Of a stretch of 64,000 bases of DNA, positions 56,666-64,000 are shown in pieces; position 1 is the stretch's first letter; every line of letters starts with the position of its first letter. A model generated the notes under the pieces. That model was not told the origin of the DNA. It saw only the letters and a list, made by a program, of their open reading frames with translations, and did no database searches. The position numbers and the translations under genes were made by a program. This DNA is from Brachyhypopomus gauderio (taxonomy: Eukaryota > Chordata > Actinopteri > Gymnotiformes > Hypopomidae): positions 2,255,446 to 2,319,445 of the forward strand of contig NC_135225.1 in NCBI RefSeq assembly GCF_052324685.1, read 5' to 3'.

Positions 56666-58430
56666 CAGCGTTTCTCAAAGTGTGGGCGTATGGCGTTATT
56701 TCTCTGCCAATAGTCGAGAGCACATTTTTTTAAGTGCGAGAGCGTGATTCACGCAGCTCGCACGGATTTTCTTTGTTCTCGCGCAAAATATTAATGTGCT
56801 CTCTCATATTTACTCTGCTCTCGCTCAGATTCGCTTTGCTCCACTACAGAACCGCTCGCGCGTGCTCAGATTTATCCTGCGCGCGCTCAGATTTATCCTG
56901 CTCTCGCACGAACATACTCTTCTTCCGTTTACTGGAGCGTGCGTGCGCACTCAAACCCCTGCCGCGCGCTCGCGAATCTTTTTATGCTCTCGCGCTCGGA
57001 ATTCACAAAAAACAGCCAATCAGAAAGCAGTAACGGATTTTGACCAATGACATTGTTCCTGCTGCTCCGGTACTGCGATTAATTGCTTAAATATACATTA
57101 TATTTACATTATATCCTGTGTTAGATGACTATAGAAAGGATATGGATTTCTGGTCAATATCCTGTGTAAACAATGTTCTGTGTTTTTTTTACTTGTACAG
57201 GTAATAATTATACTCCTTTAACCCTACAGGTCTTGCTTAGACAGCAAGTTTTGGAGGGGTTGTTGAATAAACTGCAGAATGTTGTCAGCAATTCTGCATC
57301 TGGTCTTGACCTTGACTATCACAACTTTATTTGTACACACGAGCTGATTATTATTGATGCCCTGGCAGAACAAATTGATATACCTGAAGTGATAGTGAAT
57401 GCTCTCCGAGAGCTGTGAACCTTGGTAAGAGGGCAGGTACAAAACGAAGTACCTTCGGTTGAGTTGGAGGCAGTTCAAGGAGTAATGGGGCGTCCTAAAT
57501 TTAACATCACAAGGCAAAGGCTTAAGTCCTTGCTGGGACATCCAGCTGCCTGTCTCATGCATAGCAAAATTACTAGGAGTTAGTGAGAGAACAGTTTTTC
57601 GCAAGATGAAGGATTTTAGTTTCTCTGTGTTAGAGTCATTCAGCACAATGAGTGACCAGGAGCTAGATACAGTAGTATACAGTAGTATAATCAGTAGAAT
57701 AATCAGCTCGTGTGTACAAATAAAGTTGTGATAGTCAAGGTCAAGACCAGATGCAGAATTGCTGACAACATTCTGCAGTTTATTCAACAACCCCTCCAAA
57801 ACTTGCTGTCTAAGCAAGACCTGTAGGGTTAAAGGAGTATAATTATTACCTGTACAAGTAAAAAAAACACAGAACATTGTTTACACAGGATATTGACCAG
57901 AAATCCATATCCTTTCTATAGTCATCTAACACAGGATATAATGTAAATATAATGTATATTTAAGCAATTAATCGCAGTACCGGAGCAGCAGGAACAATGT
58001 CATTGGTCAAAATCCGTTACTGCTTTCTGATTGGCTGTTTTCTGTGAATTCCGAGCACGAGAGCATAAAAAGATTCGCGAGCGCGCGGGAGGGGTTTGAG
58101 TGCGTACGCACGCTCCAGTAAACAGAAGAGTATGTTCGTGCGAGAGCAGGATAAATCTGAGCGTACGCAGGATAAATCTGAGCACGCGCGAGCGGTTCTG
58201 TAGTGGAGCAAAGCGAATCTGAGCGAGAGCAGAGTAAATATGAGAGAGCACATTAATATTTTGCGCGAGAACAAAGAAAATCCGTGCGAGCTGCGTGAAT
58301 CACGCTCTCGCACTTAAAAAATGTGCTCTCGACTATTGGCAGAGAAATAACGCCATATGGGCGCACTAGTGGGGCACATGGGTATTGCAGGTGGGGCGCA
58401 AGCAATTGGAAGAAATGAACCTTTTTAAGC
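56666..58430. mobile_element. hAT-type repeat interrupted by the long palindromic element
   Basis: CAGCGTTTCTCAAAGTGTGG at the left, continued at the right by GCGCACTAGTGGGGCACATG and GGTATTGCAGGTGGGGCGCA, is the common start of a fish hAT end with the other element inserted at its TGGGCG. The far end of this hAT was not located. Confidence 0.55.
56689..58357. mobile_element. 1.67-kb element with ~660-bp inverted arms and a duplicated gene 5' end
   Basis: Arms 56689-57352 and 57698-58357 are inverted and nearly identical, starting TATGGCGTTATTTCTCTGCC, with a 6-bp TSD TGGGCG on both sides. Each arm holds GC-rich CTCTCGC-type promoter-like sequence. Each also holds an exon-like start: after CCCTACAG, the frame LLRQQVLEGLLNKLQNVV ... 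LDLDYHNFICTHELI. In the left arm the frame continues into the unique 345-bp centre (IPEVIVNALREL, stop). The centre also has GRPKFNITRQ, VSERTVFRKMKDFSFSV and STMSDQELDTVV in other frames. These resemble the N-terminal region of fish transposon proteins with an integrase core (perhaps the IS3EU group, known for 6-bp TSDs). The catalytic part is absent. Confidence 0.9.
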
Positions 58431-58857
58431 CTGTCGTTTTAATGCCTGTTCGGTTTTCATAAGCCCCAGATGTTTAAAATGTATGCGAAACAGTGTGAAC
58501 CAGGGCTAGATTCGGCCCTTTAATGAATTTGTACCGAACAAATTACAGTCGACACCAACCCCACCCCCATCAGCAAATTACGTTCGAGATTACATGAAAC
58601 TTTCTGTCGAGTGAACTGAGCCAAAAACAGAAGTATACTGTTTTCAAAAGCTTGAAGAAGTTCCTCTAATAAAAAACAAAAACAGATCGATATTGCCAAG
58701 AATATCAGTGCATGTAGTGAAATTACGAGATCAGGCATGGCATGTGGCATGACTTCTGTAGTCAAGCCAAAAATAAGGGGAACTCACAAAGGAAAAGAGT
58801 TAAGACTGATGGAGGTCAAATGTCCACAAGTTCCCTTACTGTTGAAGAGGAGAAGGC

Positions 58858-60226
58858 CAGAGGTGGGTAGGAACGCGTTACATTTACTCCGTTACATTTA
58901 CTCAAGTAGCTTTTTGGACAAAAATGTACTTGTAGGAGTAGTTTTAATATGAAAGACTTCTACTTTTACTTGAGTAAATATGTGGTGAGAAAAAACGCGA
59001 CTTTTACTCCGTTACAATCGGATTTGCGCCGTGCGCTACCGTTACTTTCGTTTTGTAAATAATTAGTCTTTTCAATGAGAAGACTGACCAACGTTTCGTC
59101 ACCCGAGTATGAGTGACCAATCAAATGAAGTCGGTCAATCATGTGATCACATACGCAAACTTTCTCCACCGTAGCAAGAAAGTGACAGAAAAACCTACAG
59201 AGCATCCCTGACCTCATACAGCCAATGTTTACATTACAAACGTGTAAAAGGACAGCTAATGCGCTGCAGGGTTGCCAAGTTTTCAAGATCACTTTTAGTG
59301 AGATTTAAACCGGGTGGGGGATGGGGGTTTGGGTGAACGTAAATTGTTGACGGGGAGGGGGTGTAAAATGGACACAAATTAAGTGTTATATCGCGATCGA
59401 TCGATCGCAGGTGGTTAGCGCCAGAGCAAACTAGTAAGTCATTGAATCATAGATGTGGATCAGAGGTAAATAAACTAGTTTTTTTTCGGCGTGAGAAATT
59501 GGATGTGTGGCGTGTAAGCGTATGAAGACAGTCAAATGCGTGTGTCTCACGCTCAATGTGTGAGAGTTTGCAACCTTGGCACTGCCAATTGTGTCTGCAA
59601 ATGTGTGGACATTTCAGCCTACAAGAACTCAACATCAAATATGAGGAAACACGATGCGATAAGTTTGCTGTATGTATAATTTTGTGTAATGCTATATCAC
59701 TGAGGCATAACGTTTGTATGATGTAATTATTAAACGTAACGCAGTGCAATACTAAAAACCAGTTCTCACACTGATTGTACACACTAGCAATATAGGATGA
59801 TTAAGTCTGCTACAAATTGATTCAGTTGGTGTCAGGTTGTAGCTACACATATTGGCTGACAGTCTCATCAGTTAGTGCCTTTGTGGAACACATTAAAGTT
59901 ACACAGGCCTAATAATTAGGAACAAACAAAAATACATATTATTTATAATAAATAATTTATATATATAATATTTATTTATAATAAATTATTTTTATCATTA
60001 AAAGTCATTGTTTCCCGTAATTCAATTTCCCATGATGTAATTTACTGACACGAGACGGTACTCATGCATTTACTCACTACTTGAGTAACTTTTAATCAAA
60101 GTACTTTTTTACTTTTACTCAAGTACATTTTTGGAATGCATACTTTTACTTTTACTTGAGTAACATTTGGTTCAAGTAACTGTACTTTTACTTGAGTAAA
60201 ATTGTTGAATACTCTACCCACCTCTG
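58858..60226. mobile_element. hAT-type element (CAGAGGTGGGTAG ends), TSD GAGAAGGC
   Basis: CAGAGGTGGGTAGGAACGCG at the left; ACTCTACCCACCTCTG at the right. Perfect 8-bp TSD GAGAAGGC (58850-58857, 60227-60234). Subterminal TTTACTTGAGTAA motifs link it to the family at 45090-47456. It contains a copy of the CAGGGTTGCC element (59267-59578). No transposase. Confidence 0.92.
59267..59578. mobile_element. CAGGGTTGCC element, unsplit copy
   Basis: CAGGGTTGCCAAGTTTTCAA...GAGAGTTTGCAACCTTG, 312 bp, 6-bp flanks GCGCTG/GCACTG. It is the uninterrupted version of the element at 15986-16727 and shows the empty LTR target at GTGTTATATCGCG. Confidence 0.85.
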
Positions 60227-60298
60227 GAGAAGGCACCGGGGATACTGGGCCCCACAGCTGAAGGGACACACGGGGATTTGATACAGGAGTATATAGCT

Positions 60299-62260
60299 TC
60301 AGCGTGGATACCCACTGTCAGCTAGTACATGTCCACCATTTAATGCACTGTCCCTAGCCATCTGACACACTCCAGAATTGGCCCAGATGAAGGAGTCATG
60401 AATACTCCCAGGCCACTTGGCCACAATGTCCGTAAAGAGGCCTTGGTGGTTGTATATTACTTGTATATTCAAATATACAATGCAGATAAGCATTTACGGC
60501 AGATGTAAATTGGGCTCAAGAGGCTGGGAGTGTGTATGGGGATCAGAGTGCCGTCCACTGCACCAACAACTCCAATTGTTTACAATTGCATGAAAACCAA
60601 CTTTGGTTTCATGTAATGCATCCCTAGTCCTTGGAAATGTTATATACAGTGGGGAAAATAAGTATTTAGTCAGTCACCAATTGTGCAAGTTCTCCCACTT
60701 AAAAAGATGAGAGCCCTGTAATTGACATCATAGGTAGACCTCAACTATGAGAGACAAAATGTGAAAAAAAATTGAGAAAATCATTTTGTCTGACTTTTAA
60801 AGAATTTATTTGCAAATAATAGTGGAAAATAAGTATTTGGTCACCTACAAACAAGCAAGATTTCTGGCTGTCACAGACCTGTAGGCTCCTCTTTCCCCCA
60901 CTCATTACCTGTATTAATGGCACCTATTTGAATTCGTTAACAGTATAAAAGACACCTGCCCACAACCTCAAACAGTCACACTCCAAACTCCACTATAGTG
61001 AAGACGAAAGAGCTGTCGGAGGACACCAGAAACCGAATTGTAGGCTGGGAAGACTGAATCTGCAATAGGCAAGCAGCTTGGTGTGAAGAAATCTACTGTG
61101 GGAGCAACAATCAGAAAATGGAAGACCTACAAGACCACTACTAATCTCCCTCGATCTGGGGCTCCACGCAAGATCTCAGCCTGTGGGGTCAAAATGATCA
61201 CAAGAACAGTGAGGAAAAATCTCAGAACCACAAGGGGGGATCTAGTGAATGACCTGCAGAAAGCTGGGACCAACATTACAAAGGCTACCATCAGCAACAC
61301 ACTACGACGCCAGGGACTCGGATCTTGCAGTGCCAGACGTGTCCCCCTGCTTAAGCCAGGCACGTCTGAAGTTTGCTAGAGAGCATTTGGATGTTCCAGA
61401 AGAGTATTGGGAGAATGTCATATGGTCAGATGAAACCAAAGTAGAACTATTTGGTAAAAACACAACTCATCGTGTTTGGAGGACAGTGAATGCTGAGTTG
61501 CATCCAAAGAACATCATACCAACTGTCAAGCATGGGGGTGGCAACATCATGCTTTGGGGCTGTTTCTCTGCAAAGGGACCAGGATGACTGGTCCGTGTAC
61601 ATGAAAGAATGAATGGGCCCATGTATTGTGAGATTTTGGGTGCAAACCTCCTTCCATCAGCAAGGGCAATGAAGATGAAACGTGAGGAGATCTGCATGGA
61701 GGAATGGGCCAACATACCAGCAACAGTGTTTGCCAACATTGTGAAGACTTACAGAAAACGTTTGACCTCTGTCATTGCCAAAAGAGGATATACAACAAAG
61801 TATTGAGATGAACTTTTGTTATTGACCAAATACTTATTTTCCACCATTATTTGCAAATAAATTCTTTAAAAGTCAGACAAAATGATTTTCTCAATTTTTT
61901 TCACATTTTGTCTCTCATAGTTGAGGTCTGCCTATGATGTCAATTACCGGCCTCTCTCGTCTTTTTAAGTGGGAGAACTTGCACAATTGGTGACTAAATA
62001 CTTATTTTCCCCACTGTATATTGCTGCATGGCGAAGCAATGCTTTAGTAACAGCATGCACACTTTAAATACGTGAGCTTTGCTCAGTCCGTGGGCATCAC
62101 CAACAGTCTGCAGAAACCCACCTGTGGCATAAAATCGGAGGGCAGCCAGTAACTGCATCATGGGGCTAAGGGCAAAATTCTGCATTCAGGCGAACTACAT
62201 GGCTTCGTGGATTACATCGTCTTCTTAAATTATGTCTTCTATTCAAAGCCAATACTCTTT
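60299..62260 (-). pseudogene. HARBI1-like Harbinger nuclease, split by a Tc1
   Basis: Minus strand, upstream part (62016-62190): MMQLLAALRFYATGGFLQTV then GDAHGLSKAHV, the N-terminal block of HARBI1-type nucleases. Downstream part (60299-60645): IVNN, GVVGAVDGTLIPIHTPS (first catalytic Asp), IYNHQGLFTDIVAKWPGSIH then DSFIWANS (second Asp), and LADSGYPR ending at a premature TGA. The last acidic residue region is missing. The Tc1 at 60647-62016 separates the halves. PIF/Harbinger nucleases cut and move DNA elements with 3-bp target sites. Dead copy. Confidence 0.8.
60647..62016 (+). mobile_element. Tc1-like transposon with ~200-bp inverted repeats, internally deleted
   Basis: Starts and ends at TA with CAGTGGGGAAAATAAGTATT and its inverse. 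The inverted repeats extend about 190 bp (TTTGCAAATAA inner end). Transposase on +: [18 protein letters not shown] and RSGAPRKIS (DNA binding), [20 protein letters not shown] then DETKVELFG (first Asp), [17 protein letters not shown], then ANLLPSARAMKMKR joined directly to EEICMEEWANIPATVF and the end ...RGYTTKY. The segment with the second Asp and third acidic residue is deleted, so it cannot be active. Confidence 0.9.
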
Positions 62261-62513
62261 GAAGAGCTGCCATGTTCATTACACAATCACACTTGCTAGT
62301 CTTCATCCAAGTTACTTATATGTGCTACCGATTAATCAATCAATTTTATTGGTTAAGTTAAAACAAGCTTAATAGGCCAACTTGTAGCCATTTCTTTGCA
62401 AAGAATACATTAATTGTGAAAGTCTGAAACACTATTAACTGCACGATGATGAACGGAGAGATTGAATTAAATATTAAGAACATATCAACTAATGCTAAAT
62501 AATTCAAAGTAGT
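62261..62513. other. Intergenic or intronic, nothing recognised
   Basis: AT-rich flank between Harbinger remnants and the LTR at 62514. Confidence 0.4.
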
Positions 62514-63169
62514 TGTCAGGACTGGCTCGGATGTCGTTTCTCCAGCTGCCACTTGAGGCATCCGAGTCAGTCCTAGACTTAATTGGCATAATCAGCAATG
62601 ATTCGTCTCAGCTGTTATCTTGGCTTCTTAAAGGTGTCTCGTCTTGTTCTCTCCCTCTTCTCTGCCTTGTACTTTCACTTATTCGAGTATCTATCTCCTG
62701 CGCCGCTATCTGGCCTCTCAAGTTTTCCCCAAGCTTTTTCTCTTCCTATCCGTTACTCATTTTGTTTTTGGGAAAGGTTTTATTTTGTTGCGGCGTTCAC
62801 CTGCTGCCAGTCACTTACCCTGGCGTCCTTAATTTTGTTAAGTTTCTTTGTGTTGCTTTTATTTTTTTCTCCCCTTATATTTTTATTAGTTGTTTTCTTG
62901 TTCGGTTGAGTCTTCTTTTGTTTTTTATGTGTTGAGGTTTCCACGTTGTTTTCTGTTTATAGTTTTACCGTGCTCTCATGGTTTGGTTTTCTTTTCATTT
63001 TGCGTGTCGTGTTTTCCGCGTTGTTTGTTTGTGGGCTGTTTGTGTGTTTACTCCTTGCTCTTGCGCTCGGCTCTGCCTTACGCATTTCTGTAGCAAACTG
63101 GCACTTGGGTCCACGCTTCTCTCTGTTTCTATAAGCGGTGTGTACTCCTGTATAACTCACCGAGTTACA
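62514..63169 (+). mobile_element. Solo LTR, TSD GTAGT
   Basis: TGTCAGGACTGGCTCGGATG...CACCGAGTTACA, 656 bp, perfect 5-bp TSD GTAGT (62509-62513, 63170-63174). Same family as 23328-23797. Pyrimidine-rich open frames inside are not genes. Confidence 0.9.
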
Positions 63170-63791
63170 GTAGTAGAGTTGATTTTTGTTGACACTTAAT
63201 GTGGTATATGTGATGTGATGTAATTACTTCAAAAGAAAATACTAGGCTAATTATACACATAAACGCGAATGTAATGCCGTGCTTAAAAGTTAAGTACTTA
63301 GTGAATTACGAATGGGTCCGGATATTCTTAAGTTACGAACTATAAGTATGACGTAAGTTACGAAGAGTTTAGGGAAACACATGTAAATTTAAGAATATTC
63401 GTAAGTACTAGGTTAAGAAGTACTTGGAGTAACGGACGTTTTAGGAAATGCACCAAAGATCTAGCAAGGGGGCTGTATAAGCGCAACCACCATCCAGGGC
63501 TCCGGTGCCTTTATACACGTCAATAGCCAATCGGAAACAATGTGCAGCCTATCTGTACGACACAGGTGGATCGACTTGAAGGATGACCAAGGGGCGGAGC
63601 CAAACCTGCAAAACACCACACACACAAACCCCAAATGACCACTCAGGGTCGTGACAGCTGTATAATCTAACATATGGAATGTTGATGTTGACATGTCTAC
63701 TTGTCGTGTTTATTTTGCTTTATATATTTCAGTAAATGTTTTTCACAATAAAATGAAAGAATCAATATTTGTCCCATTTGTCTTTTGACAG
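63170..63791. other. Presumed intron 3' part of GPCR copy D
   Basis: Contains a patch rich in GTAAGTTACGAA-type motifs (63290-63420), perhaps a Harbinger MITE end. It then has AT-rich sequence and the acceptor GTCTTTTGACAG at 63780-63791. Confidence 0.45.
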
Positions 63792-63870
63792 AACAAAGAA
63801 AAGCAAAGGAATAGTATCACCACTCTCAAATGCAAAATACGAAACAGCGCAATTGTTGGACAAAGGTGCC

Positions 63871-64000
63871 ATGTCATCCAGTCATCATGAAATTCACTGT
63901 GGAACAGGGATTCAGATGTTTGTAGACACAGTTCTTCCTCCTATCCTCATCATCGAGCTCCTGTTGGGTCTGCCAGGAAATCTGATGGCCCTGTACGTCT
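63871..64000 (+). CDS. Class-A GPCR, HCAR/OXER1-type receptor, copy D (5' end only)
   Basis: Starts GTGCCATGTCATCC, 79 bp after the acceptor at 63791. The visible 43 codons read MSSSHHEIHCGTGIQMFVDT, then PPILIIELLLGLPGNLMALY, matching the N-terminus and TM1 of copy A. C10 and the TM1 Asn of GLPGN are kept. The last ~68 bp are identical to copy A. The window ends inside TM1 to intracellular loop 1, so whether the gene is intact cannot be judged. Role as for copies A and C. Confidence 0.9.
   Translation, partial: MSSSHHEIHCGTGIQMFVDTVLPPILIIELLLGLPGNLMALYV

Larger units (their letters stand above)
58431..62300. mobile_element. PIF/Harbinger element, disrupted by nested transposons
   Basis: The minus strand carries HARBI1-type nuclease fragments (see 60299-62260). 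The plus strand at 58650-58857, resuming at 60227, carries a frame (PRISVHVVKLRDQAWHVACD, later VEEEKAPGILGPTAEGTHGD). It may be the partner Myb/SANT-type protein of Harbinger elements, but this is weaker. The terminal inverted repeats were not located, so the limits are approximate. A hAT (58858-60226) and a Tc1 (60647-62016) sit inside. Confidence 0.55.

Noticed and set aside
57224..57877. 217-residue minus-strand ORF
   Set aside because: It spans the right arm and centre of the palindromic element; only the N-terminal part echoes the integrase-type protein, and the remainder is antisense.
62513..63199. Overlapping hydrophobic ORFs of 60-140 residues
   Set aside because: They coincide with a solo LTR of 656 bp with TSD GTAGT.

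Overview
This is vertebrate nuclear DNA, almost certainly from a teleost fish. The signs are split genes with GT-AG introns, AATAAA signals, abundant CA/TG microsatellites, many Tc1, hAT, Harbinger, L2 and Ty3/gypsy-type remnants, and a tRNA-derived SINE of a kind I associate with otophysan fish (that narrower placement is only an impression). Genes are few; most of the window is repeats.

Layout. 0-4 kb: the last three coding exons of haao (3-hydroxyanthranilate 3,4-dioxygenase) on +, facing a TMEM229B-like membrane protein gene on - (two coding exons, the first only 7 nt). A 27-bp minisatellite and a LINE tail lie in the haao intron. 4-17 kb: intergenic repeats, including a Tc1, a hAT with a solo LTR inside it, a 1.1-kb repeat present twice, a palindromic fold-back element and more solo LTRs. 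17-32 kb: a class-A GPCR gene (copy A) and a tandem duplicate (copy B) reduced to a pseudogene; the duplicated spacer between them can be followed again to about 31.6 kb, carrying further insertions. 32-35.5 kb: a decayed L2/CR1-type LINE with an esterase-type ORF1, interrupted by an inverted LINE tail. 35.5-43.4 kb: repeats and gypsy remnants. 44-45 kb: GPCR copy C, intact, with a hAT element 6 bp past its stop codon. 48-55 kb: mostly unassigned sequence with gypsy remnants. 55-63.8 kb: a possible upstream exon of copy D and then about 8.5 kb packed with nested transposons, including a 1.67-kb element with ~660-bp inverted arms. 63.87 kb to the end: the start of GPCR copy D, cut by the window edge.

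The receptors belong to the HCAR/OXER1/GPR31 group (hydroxy-acid and oxo-eicosanoid receptors). In human, OXER1 lies beside HAAO, so the haao neighbour here favours an expanded OXER1-type cluster: two intact copies, one pseudogene and one partial copy. Copies A, B and the putative copy D promoter share the 14-mer GTGATGTCATCAAG (CRE-like core) upstream of a non-coding first exon, which suggests a common control mode. Coordinates of mobile elements were set from visible terminal repeats and target-site duplications (TSDs) where stated; family names for repeats come from memory of such families and were not checked by search.
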